Positions 11,501-23,500 of a stretch of DNA of 64,000 bases are shown in pieces; position 1 is the stretch's first letter, and the number at the start of each line of letters is the position of its first letter. The position numbers were made by a program, and so were the translations under genes. The notes beneath the pieces are model-generated. The model did not search any database. It saw nothing but the letters and a program-made list of their open reading frames with translations, and was not told the DNA's origin. The stretch comes from DATGSL01 sp964645585 (GTDB lineage Bacteria; Verrucomicrobiota; Verrucomicrobiia; Opitutales; T3Sed10-336): the NCBI GenBank assembly GCA_964645585.1, contig CAZYAN010000009.1:24197-88196 (forward strand). The letters are read 5' to 3'.

Positions 11501-14500
11501 TGCTCTTCACAACGGAGTCAATCAGTGTTACCGAGCTGTTTCCGCTTAAATCAATCCCGGTTTGATTCAACAGCGCCAGCGAATCGCCAACCAGCTGGGC
11601 GGAAACGCCGTCGAAAGTTATGCCGGTCGTGTTCCACGCGAGTCGCAATGCGTTCAAATCCGCGTTCGTATCCGAAATTTGGATTCCATCGCCGTAACGC
11701 ACCCAGACATGATGCAGGATCGAATCCCCGGCGTTCGGGCCAATCGCGATTCCTGTCCAGTCTCCCGGTGCCGCAGTCCCGCCTTCTTCATTGGCGGAGG
11801 TGAAATGAATCGGCGCGATCGCGGTCCCTTCGGCGATCAGGGCGCCGTTTTCCACCGTTAATCCCGCGCCATCGACAAATCGCAAGGTCGTTCCCGGCTG
11901 CACCGTCAATCGCGCGCCGTTCGTCACCACAAGCGATTCGTGAACCACAATTTCGGTTTCCCCGTCGCCGCCGACCTCCAGATCGCCGGCGATCGCCCCG
12001 GCGAGAGGATCGGACCAGCGGACACTTGTCACCGCCGGATCGAACTCGCCAATTCGATTAAAGCCGACCACCGCAAAATGATATTCCCGCGTCCGGTCGA
12101 GGTTCAGGTGCTCAAACATCGAAGCTGCCGCACCCAGCTCGGCAACCGGGGTCATCCCTGCCACAGATGTAAACGGAGCGTCCGATACAAATACCCGGAA
12201 GCCGGCAAAGCCGACCAATCCATTTTTTGGGTACGACGGCCAGCTCAGCCGCACACCGCTCAAATCGACGTTCGTCAGCGAAATCGTCACTGGCGGCGGC
12301 AAATCGCTTTCAAGCCGCACCAGCAGCGACTCCAGCGCGGAGTCCGCATTGCCGGCCGCGTCAACCGCGGCGACCGCCACGTGATAATCCGTGTCCGGCT
12401 GCAAGTTTGAGAACGTAAAGCTCCGTGCGGCCTTCCCCGCTCCCGAGAACACCGGGATTTCGTGAATCGAAGTAAACGGTGCGCTGTGACGGTAGATCCG
12501 GAAGGCGCTCAAATCCGCCGGCGCCGTGTAATCGGACCAGGAAACCGTCGCTGAACTTGTCGTGGTCGCCGCAATCGTCAGAGCCGGATGCTCCGGCGGC
12601 GTCGCGTCCACCGTGAATTCGAAAACGGTTCCCGCTTCCATCTCGCGGCCATCCAGATCTTTCGCTCCAGCCAGATGCAGCAAGAAGGTTCCATCGTGTC
12701 CGGCGCCGAATGTCACCGGCGGCGTCGTAAATGTGTCGTTATTGACGGCACCGCGACTCCAGACACCATTCCCTGGGAACACCGGCGCGGGCGTTTCACT
12801 GTCTGATTGCAAGGTCGCCACCGGGACCGCCGCCGGATCCATCGTCCGGTCAAAACGCACGCTGATTTGATAAGCCAATCCCGCCGGAACCGCGCCCGAT
12901 TTACTTCCGGACGCCGCCACAACCGCCGGCCGCAAACTGCGCGCCTGGTAGTGCGCCACAAAGTGCATCTCGGCCGGATCGAGCGTCGTAAACAGTTTCT
13001 CCACCGTCCGCAGGCCGCTGAAATGCGTCCCGTTCAGTGTGAACTTTTCGAATACGTATTCCGTATCGTCCTGAACAACCGTCGCCGGGGCCGAAAGGGT
13101 TGTCGTCTCCCCGTTGCTGAAGGTTCCCGCGCCGGACACCGCCGCGATGCCTGCCGGTTCGGTTGCCGTCGTCACTTCATGAACCGGATTCGCCTCCGTG
13201 AAATGCGCCGTCAGCGACCGCGCCTCAACCGCCGCAAACGCCAGCACCGGTTCCGTCGAAATCGTTGTCCCGCCTTCTGACCAGTGACTGAACAGATAAC
13301 CCGGCTGCGGGTTCGCCGTCAGCTCGACGGCACTGCCGTGCTGGTGCGCGCCTCCTCCTGAAATCGTGCCCCCTCCCGCCGGATTGGCCGACACCGCGAT
13401 GAAATAATTCGGCAGCGCGAAGACCGCGGTCAGTTCCCGGTCGCGAATCGCCGTAAAGGTGTAGGACGCGTTCCCGCTTCGGAACGCCCCGTTCTCCGCC
13501 CAGTTGACAAAGCGATACGGCAAGACCGATGTGTCCGGTGTCGCCGTCACCGTCACGGTCGCTCCCTCCGGATAGACACCGCCGCCGCTCACCGAGCCGC
13601 CTTCAGCCGGAACAGCGTCCAAACTGATGGTGAAAAACGCGGTAATGCTGAAGGTCGCGACGGCGAGATTCTGCTCCGCGACCGCGTGTCCGTCAGGGCC
13701 GTATTCAAAATGTGCATCATCAGCGTCGGTACGGACTTCCACCCGGTAGTTTCCTGGAAGCGCCGTCGCGAAACTCGCCGCCCCCGGAACGAACGCATCC
13801 ACCGCCAAATCCTCCGTCACCTCACTTCGCTCATCGAACACGACGGTGTTCGTCGCCAGGTGACGCACCTGCACCCGGTCGGCGAATCCGCCAGTCACCA
13901 TTGCCGCACCCCGGTTCCAAGTCTCCCACGAAACATGGTAGACGCCGTCCCCGTCCGGTCCGGTCAGCGTCAGATTCTCAACCATCAGATCCGGGTAGTC
14001 GTTCAGCTCAACCGTAAACGGCGATTCGGTGAAGGTTTCATTATCCCCTTCGAGCACGAACTCATTCACGACGTTTGTCGAATCCGTGCGGACAATGACG
14101 TAAAAGCTCCCCGCTATCCCGTCCGGAATTCGCACCTGCCGGGTTACGGTGTACGTCTCGCCCGGCGCCAAGACGCCGGATCGCTGGTGCAAATCAAGGG
14201 CGAAATCGTCCTCATCGCCGAAAATCGTGTTCGCTGACAGCACCGCTTCGTCATACCAGACACCGACCTGCGTCGCTTGAGACCCAACGTTGCCGACCTC
14301 GTATTCGATCGTAAACGTCTCGCCGCTCTTGATATTCTCCACGCCCGACGCCGACAGGTTGACCACCTGCAAATTGGGGAAGCTCACGCCGCCGCTCGGG
14401 ACAATCAGGGCGTCCAGAATATATTCGCTCATCAATCCGCCCGTGCTTCCGGAACTGCGCACGAGCGCGAAATATTCGCCCGTCTGCGTAATCTCGATTT

Positions 14501-17500
14501 CAGCGACTCCATCGAATGGACGCCCGCTGCCGGCTTCGCTCATGTATTGGTTGTCCGCATTGTAAAGGCTGACCACCGGTGCCATCGGACTGCTCTGCGG
14601 CAGGCGGACGCTCAGGAAAATCGTTTCCCCGGCCTGCACAGTTCCCAGCGAGAAATAATCCAAATCGCCCGACACCCATGCGAAGCCTCCGACGGCACCC
14701 GCCCGCCCGCCTTCAACCGGTGAAAGCGTCAATGGAGTCGCCGTCGCAATCGACTCGTTCGGCTCGAGTTCAACCTCGATGCCGCGATAAAGGGAGAGCC
14801 GGAATCGATGTTCATTATAATAACTGTACCAGGGCCAGACCCGCAGGTAATACTTCCCGGTTGCCGGGATCACCATCGGTGTCGAAAGCCCGCGGCCGTT
14901 GGACGCCGGCTGGAAGGTCCAAAGTATGCTGCCGTCTTCCCGCTCGATACGGAAGTTCATGCCCGACGATCCCGGATTTCCCGGATTCTCGGAAACCAGC
15001 ACCAAAATGTCGCCTTCCTCCGCCTCGAAAGCCCAATACTCAACATCGGCGGTGTTCAGCAAAAATCCGCGCCCGGCGCCCGAGATCAATCCCGGCTGGG
15101 AACTCGTCATCGCCAAATCAGTCGCCGTCTCCCGGCTGTCATTCGGCTCCCGCTCGCTCGCGAATCCCGGGATTTGCGCAATCGCGAAATGCCGCGTATG
15201 CGCGGCTGCCAGCGGATTTCCCGCCCGATCCTTCAATCCGGTCTTTGCGGTAAACCGGTATTCGTCCGGCTGAAGATTGCCGCCGGCGACCCGCAGCGAC
15301 GCCGTCAAGCCTGTCGAATAACTCGATAACGGCACCACCTCCCAAAGCACGTCGTCCTCAGTATCGAAAAGTCCGTCGGGGCCGGCGCCGCGCAATTCAT
15401 AATTCGCGGAATCATTCACCGTTTCCGCCAGCATGTCCTCCGAAAAGCCAAGCGTGAACCGATCAATCAAGGCAAGCGTCGACGCGCCTTCTTCCGGCAG
15501 TGAATTGCTTGTGATGAACGGCGCCACTTCATCAATCACATCGACATACAGCCGATAATCCGCCATCAATCCCGCTGTTCCCGAGTTGGGCCGCAGCCGA
15601 ATGTAGTGAGCGCCTTCGCTTTCCACAACGTACGCGAAATCCATATCGGCCTCGTCCACGGACAACGCGGTGATCGTGCCCCCAGTCGTACCACCCGTCC
15701 AGCCCGCCGCCGCGTAGAGATCGGCGATTTCCTGGGCGGACAGAGCTCGCGGAAACAAAGCCACTTCATCAATCTGTCCAGCAAAGAAGCCGCCCACCGG
15801 CGTGCTGTGTCCGATCCCGTACGTATTCCCGCCCGTCCACGGGATTCCGATCGAAACATCCGCGCCTTCCTGTTCGCCGTTGACGTACAAACGCATCGAA
15901 CCGTTTTGCGCCGCCGTGACCGCAACAAAATACCAGGTCTCCGCTTGCGCCGTCGTTGTTCCGGTCACGGTTTTTCCGGTACCGTCGTACAGATAGTGCG
16001 CAAATTTTCCCGCGCCATCGATATGGACAACATGGCTCCAGTTGCCGTGGAAATTCGTTCCCGAAGTCCGGCTGAAAATCGTCCGGCCAGATGTCGCGGT
16101 CGGCTTCACCCACGCGGCGATGGTAAAATTGGCCAAATTGGCCCCGTCGGCGACCCTCACATACGCATCGCTTCCGTTAAAGGCAATCGACGTGTCCGCG
16201 TCTCCCGCGATCGCACCCTCTTCAAGAAACGTTGCACCGCCGCTCAAAACACCGTCTTGACTTCCGTCCGCGGTCGCGGAGTCAGCCACCGCGGTTCCCT
16301 CGCTCTCTCCAAACCGCCAGTAGCCGCGCGGCCCCAGCGTCTGCACCATCTGAAAATAGGCATCGTCGCTCGACGTCAGTACATTCAGCGTCACCGAGGC
16401 ACTGGTCCGCGATCCGACATGATTTTCAACCACCACATGGAAGGTGCCGGCATCTTCCGGCTGAACGTCCGTCAGCGAATAAGTCGCCGATGTCGCCCCG
16501 TTGATTGCCACCCCATTCCGGTACCATTGGTACGACAGGGGTTCCGCGCCGCCCGCCTCGACGGAAAACTCAACATCGCCCCCAACCAGCGCCGCCCGGC
16601 TTATCGGCTGCCGCGCAATCACCGGCCGTCCGGCAGGCGCGCTGAACCGCACATTTCCGTCCTTGTCTAAAACTTCGACCGTGCCCTCAAAGGTGCTCTC
16701 CGGCGTCTGACTCAACCTAAACCGCAACTCCGTTCCCGGCGTCACATTGCCTACCGAGAAGACGTCGCCCGAATCTCCCGCTCGCAGGTAGCCGAGCATC
16801 CGCCCTTCTTGAGCGCCCTGATTCAGCGTCAGCGGGATCGTGTTCGCCTGGCCAATATTGTCATTGCTTTCGCTTTCGACCGTCCAAGTCGACGGCGCGA
16901 GCAAAATCCGGAAGCGATATTCGCCGGTGTAGTTGTACCAATGCCTCACCTGGATCGCGTACGTACCGCTCACCGGAAGCACCCGTGACAACTGCTCCGT
17001 CCCGTAAGAACTGGTGATCGATCCCAACTCGCTTCCATCCGGGCCGATCAGAGCAAACCGCAATCCCGTGCCGGATGAGTAGGTGAGGTTCTCCGACGCC
17101 AGCAGGATCCGATCCTGCGCGTTCGCACTGAAGGTCCAGTAATCGTAGTCCGCGACGTCGCCGCTCGAAACGGCGCCTCGTCCGGCGACCGAACGGAATC
17201 CGCTGCCGACCGGATCCTCCGCCACGAAATGCCCTTCCCGACCCAGATAGATCGTCAAGGTGTTTCCGCCCGAAGCGACAACAGCCAAATCCGGCAAGCC
17301 GTCTCCGTCGAAATCGCCGGTCGTCACGGAGCGCACCGTCGATCCCGCCCCGTAAACCGCCGGCGAGTCAAACAGCCATCCGCCGCGATTTTCTCGTATG
17401 CTCAGATTGTTGCCGCGGGCAATCAGCGCGTCCGGAAAACCGTCTCCACGCAAATCCGCCAGCACGATCTCCCGATTGGAGCTGCTCCCGCCAACCGTGT

Positions 17501-20500
17501 AACTCCGAGGCTCTTCAAACGTTCCGTCGCCGTTCGATCGCAAGAGGTTGAACTGGCTGTTTGATCCGGAAATCGAGACCAGATCGTCAAACCCGTCGCC
17601 GTCAATGTCTCCCGCCGCCACGCCGTCCGGATTCGCCAAAACCGCGTATTCGGTCCCCGCCCCGAATGTTCCATCACCAACGCCGGCATACACCGAAAGG
17701 GTGTTCAACGCATTGTTCGCCACCGCCAAATCCAAAACGCCGTCTCCATCGAAATCCCCCAGTGCCACGCCGGTCGGCCGCGAATTCGGCTGATCGATCC
17801 CGGCCCCGGCGGCAAACGTCCCATCCCCGTTCCCCAGCAAAACGCTTACGGAATGGCCGTTGTAATTCGCTGTTACCAAATCCAAGACACCATCGCCGTT
17901 CAGATCACCCACCGCGAGGGCGCGCGGACTGGATCCAACCGGATAGGTTGCCGGCGCCGCGAGCGTGCCGTCGCCTTGGTTCAAGAGAATGCTAATCGTA
18001 TTCGGTCCGTCGTTGACTACAGCCACATCCGGAAACCCGTCTTCATCGAAATCCCCGGCTTCCAAGGCCCACGGATTCGAACCGACCGGATAATCCACTC
18101 GCGCCGCGAAACTGCCGTCTCCGTTTCCGAGCAAAATGCTCACCGTATTCGCTCCCTGATGCGCGATCACCAAATCCGCCGCGCCGTCCCCATCGAAATC
18201 AGCCGTCCGCACAGAGTAGGGGCTGGAACCGACCGTGGTGGAGGAGATCTGCCGAAACGACCCATCAAAACCCGCGGCGGGTCCGCCCAGCGAAACTCCT
18301 GTTTCAAAACTGTTGTTTCCGCTCCGCTCGAGAATGAAGTTTCCAAGCGGCGCCATTGTGAATTGTCTCACGAACGGCTCAGCCAGCGGATTGCCCGCCA
18401 GGTCTTCGACCGTATCCAAGATCCTGAACCGGTAATCACCAGGCTGGAGCGGCCCGTCCGATATAAAATAAGAGGCACTCAATCCGGCGCCGTAACTCGG
18501 GGTCGTCGTCACGGTGTACACCTCGTCATCCGCCGTCTCAAAAATTCCGTCCGCACCCGCGTTCCGCAGTTCATAACTCGCCGGGTCATTCACGAAACTC
18601 GCTTTCAAATCCTCCGAGAAATTCGCGCTGAACCGGTCGATCAAAGCGGTTGAGGTCGTCCCTTCCGCCGGAAGCGAAACGGAAACGATCTCGGGTGCCT
18701 CCAGGTCCCGCGGCACATCGATCTCGAGCTCCAGCAGATAGACCGCTGCCACCCCGCTCGATGACGAGCCCGCCCGCACCCGCGCATAATAGCGGCCTTC
18801 CTCAGCCACCGTAAAGGTCAGCTCCGTTTCCCCTTCCGTCGCCGACGCAACCGCAGTCCCGTCCTGGCGCAAAAGGTCGATGACCGGACTCAGCGTGCTC
18901 GTCGCGGGAAGCTGGAGCGCGATCCGAATTTCCGTATCCACCGGCATGTCCGCCAGCGGCACATCGGTCCCCGGCTGCGTGTTCCGGAAATGGAAAACGT
19001 CTCCCGCGTCCCCGTGGCGGATATACCCTAAAACTTTCGCCCTCTGCAGCGCGTCAATTCGCGTGAACACCGGCTGATTCGCCTGCCCGGGATTGTTGTT
19101 GGATTCGCCTTCCGCCTGCCAATCGCCCGGGGCCAGCGTCACCCGGAAACGGTATTCTCCCGAGAAATTATAATAGTGCCGCACCTGGATCCCATAAGTT
19201 CCCGTAACAGGCAAAATGGTGCTCAGTTGCTCCGTCCCGTTGTTACTGGTCATCGCGATCAATTCGCTGCCGTCCGGCCGCAAGACCGCGTAGCGCAACC
19301 CGGTGCTGCTGTTGTGGCCAACCGATTCCGATCCAAGCAACAGGCGTTCGCCAGCCGACGCGCTGAACGACCAGTAATCGTAATGCTCGGTTCCCGTATC
19401 GGCGATGTTTCCGCGGCCCGCGCCGGTTCTGACACCGGTTCCCGCCGGGTCCGCCGCCAGAATCCGCGCCCCCCTTCCGAACAGCAGCGTGATCGTACTG
19501 TCTGTCGCGCTCACCGCCGCGATATCCGGCCGGCCGTCGTCATTAAAATCGCCGATCGCCGCCGAACGAACCGAGCGGTTCGCGCCGTAGCGAACGGGGG
19601 ATTCAAATACCATCTCCCCCCGGTTGTAGCGGACAACCACCTCGTTTCGGCCCGAAATCACCAGATCCGGCCGCCCGTCGCCATCCAAATCGTGAAAACG
19701 GACTTCAAAACTCGCCGAACTTCCTCCGATACTGCTGTAAGCAACCGCATCCGCGAAATTCCCGCCGCCGGTCGCGCGGAAGACGCTGACTTCCGTTCCC
19801 GACGTGTGAACCGCCACGATATCGTCCAGCCCATCGCCGTCGAGGTCCGCGACCCCCACCCCGTTCGGACGTCCCGCGGGCGTGTACGCCGATGACTCAC
19901 CGAAGGTTCCATCACCATTTCCGAGCCGGATGTATATCGCGTTGTTGTCTTCCGCGGCCACCGCGATATCAAGCTTCCCGTCTCCGTCAAAATCGCCCAG
20001 TGCGACACCCCGCAGATCCGTCCCGACACCGGTCACCGCCGCTCCCGCGATAAGGGCGCCGGTGCCGTCGCCGAGAAACAGGCTGACCGATGCGCCGCTC
20101 CGGTTCGAAACCATGACATCGAGATGGCCGTCGCCATCGAGATCGCCCACCGCCAGCGCTCCCGGATTCGAGCCGACCGGATACGACACCGCATCCGCGA
20201 AGGTCCCGTCGCCATGACCCAGCAAAATACTGAGCGTATTCGAACCCTCGTTGACCACCGCAAGATCGAGTTCTCCGTCCCCATTGAAATCCGCCAGTTC
20301 CAAAGCGATCGGATTGCTTCCGACCGGGTAATCGACGGGCTCCGCAAAGGTTCCATCTCCATTGCCCGCGAAAATCCGCACCGCGTCTGGACCAAAGAGC
20401 GCAACGGCCAAATCGTCAAAACCGTCCCCGTCAAAATCGGCGGCCCGAATAGAACGGGGATCGGAACCCGTCGAGATCGTCCCCTCCGCAAAGAACGATC

Positions 20501-23500
20501 CATCGAAAAGACCCGCCGGAAAGGAGCTCAAACTGGTCGCCGTTTCAAAACTGCTGTTTGGATACTGCTCCATCACGTAATCCCCAAGAGTCTCCAGCGT
20601 GAAGAATTGCACGTAATCCTCCTCGAGCGTGTTCCCCGACCGGTCAGCCACTGCCGAGAAAACCGTGAAGCGGTAATCCCCCGCCTGCAGCGGACCGTCC
20701 GTGATCCGCATCGAAAAGTTCAGGCCGGAAGCATAGGCAGGAGCAGCCGCCAGCGTGTACACCTCATCGTCCGCCGTATCGAAAAGCCCATCCGCGCCCG
20801 CCGCGCGAAGATCGTAGTTCGACATATCGTTTACCGGCACCGCCAAAAGATCCTCGCTGAAATCCACCCGAAACCGATCGATCTCCGCGGTCGAAACGCC
20901 CGTTGGCAGTGTCGTCGAAACGACCTCCGGCGGCACGACATCGGCCGGAATTTCCAGCTCCGCCTCGAGAAAATATTGCGAGGCCAAACCGGCCGTTCCG
21001 GGACTCGCCGAGACTCTGACGTAATGACGGCCGCCTTGTCCCGCCGGTACCGTGTACGTCAGCGAAGGTGCGCCCGTCTCCTCCGAAGCGACCAGATTCC
21101 CGCTTGCATTTCGGAGTTCGAGATTCACTTCCAAAGGACTCGACGACGGGCGGCTCTGCTGAATTCGGATTACCGTTCCTTCCGGCAACGGGTAGAGCGG
21201 AACGTCATCCGTAAGCGGGATTGGCAAGAACGACCAGAAATCCGCCGCGTCCCCGTGATGAATATGACCAAACGCGCTCGCCCGGTGAATTCCATCCGCC
21301 AATACAACCGCCATCGCATCCGCTTGGCCGGTGTTGTCGTTCGACTCGCTTTCCGCGATCCATGGCGCGGGAGCGAGCGTCACCCGGAAACGATATTCCC
21401 CGGTATAGCCGTAATAGTGGCGCACCCGCACGAAATACGTCCCGGTCGCCGGCAAAACCCCCGAGGCTTGTCCGGATCCGTTGTTACTCGTCAGCGACAG
21501 AACCGAGCCGCCATCCGAGCGCAGCAGGTCATACCGAAGCCCGGTTCCGCCTCCATTCCCCACCGATTCCGACGCGAGGATGATCCGGTCGCCTTCCTCG
21601 CCTGAAAAACTCCAGTAATCATAATCATCCGCGCTATTGCTGACGACATGACCCCGACCGCCGATAGAGCGGATGCCCGAACCGGCCGGGTCCTCCACCA
21701 GCGGATCGAGCGGCGTCGCCGTTGCCATGGAGTTGTTCCCGATCGTCTCGAATCGCAATTGCCCGAGGGTCTCGATCGTGAAATTCCGGACAAAGGCCGG
21801 ATTCAACGGATTCCCCGCCCGGTCCGTCACCGCCGTATTGATCGTCAGCCGCAACTCGCCAGGCTGAAGCGGCCCGTCCGCTATTGTCAATTGGACGGTC
21901 GGCCCATCCACATAGGTCCCGACCGACAGCTCATGGACATGGTCATCGCCGGTACCAAAGACGTTGTCGGGTCCCGCGTGACGCAGCTCGTAATTCGCCG
22001 CGTTCGTCACCGACCCGCCATGCATATCCTCCGAATAGGTGACGGAAAACTGATAGAAGATGTCGCTGGATGCGGCTCCTTCATCCGGCAGAGTCGTCCC
22101 GACAACTTCCGGCGAAACACCATCGGTCATTTTCACCGACACCAAGTAACGCGCGTCCATTCCCCAGACCGGATCGATCGGCGCGGCCGACTCGACCCGC
22201 AACGGCCGGGTTTCTTCTGTCCCGCCGCCGAGAACACCGTCACGCCCGTTCGGCGAGAGATCGACCACGGCCGTCCCGCTCGCTTCATTAAACTGCCAAT
22301 ATCCCGCAAGTCCGCTTTCGCCGCCCGACAAAAGCTGATCGAAGTCGGCCGCGATTTCCGCGTCCGAGCGCGCCACCCGCCAAATCCTCAACTCCTCAAG
22401 ATCGCCGTTGACGCTCTGGTTCGGATCGAACCTCCCGCCCACGCTGTCCTGATCCTGACCCAGCAAAAACGCGTCCGCGGCCACCTGTAGATCATTGAGC
22501 GTCGTGGATCGCGCTCCTTGAGGCACGCCGTCAATGGCGAGCCGAACCTCCCCGGCCGTCTGGTCTCGCACAATCGAAAAGTGCCGCCACCTGCCATCGG
22601 CAATGCTCGGAATAGTCCAGCTCACCATGCTCGAGCTGCTCTCGCCGGTGTGAAACTCAAACCGGGTGCTGTTCGCGAAGAAAAGAAGGATTTCGTTGTC
22701 GTTCCCCGCGTTCGCCCCGCTCACGATCGACTGCGCTCCGGTCTTCGTCGTCCGGAACCAAAACTCCACGGTCAAATCCGTCGCGCCGTTGACCGTCTCC
22801 GTCGGAAGAAAAACGATATCGTCATTCCCATCAAACCGAAGCGCGCCGCCGCCAACCCGCCGCGGCGAAACGCGGACGAAATACGAATCCGTCTCCGGAA
22901 TAGCATAATGCAGCAGTTCTCCGTCGACGCTTGCCAGCGCCTCCTCGGAACCGGCCCGAAAAACCGCGATATTCGCCTCTCCGGCCGCTAAACTCCCCAT
23001 ATCACGGGAGAGTGCGACCTGGATCTCATTTCCCGCATTCGCTCCGCCGATCCGGTACCAGTCCGACATGTCGTTGCGGGGCAGCAACCCGCCGGCGCGC
23101 AGCGTATACTCGCCAGCACCCGGATAGCTGATCAGTGAGGATGCCGTCGCCGCCGAATCATTCGGTTCAAACTCCAGATCCAGCGACCGGCCTAAATCAA
23201 AACGGATCTGAAACGGGGAAACGGCATGATCGGTAAAGGCCCGCACCCGGTACGTTCCAGGGGACGAAAAAACATGCCGTTGCAAAAGCGCCACACCGTC
23301 GGTCCCGCCATTGACACTTCCGACTTCCTGACCCGACGCGTTCAGCAACCGGAGTTTCGGACGCGAAGCACCGTTCTCCGCCTCCACGCGAACCGTCAGC
23401 AAGTCGCCGGTTTCCGCGTCCAGCGCCCATTCACTCACCTGACCGGTCGCCGCGAATTCACCGTCGGCAAGAAAACTGAAGTAACCGCTGCCGGCAGGAC

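Noticed and set aside
17230..20470. CRISPR-like regular repeats
   Set aside because: The periodicity comes from FG-GAP protein repeats in coding sequence; spacing and sequence vary.
20124..21605. plus-strand frame of 493 codons opposite the giant gene
   Set aside because: Arg-rich shadow of the FG-GAP and PPC coding sequence, with no family features or ribosome binding site.
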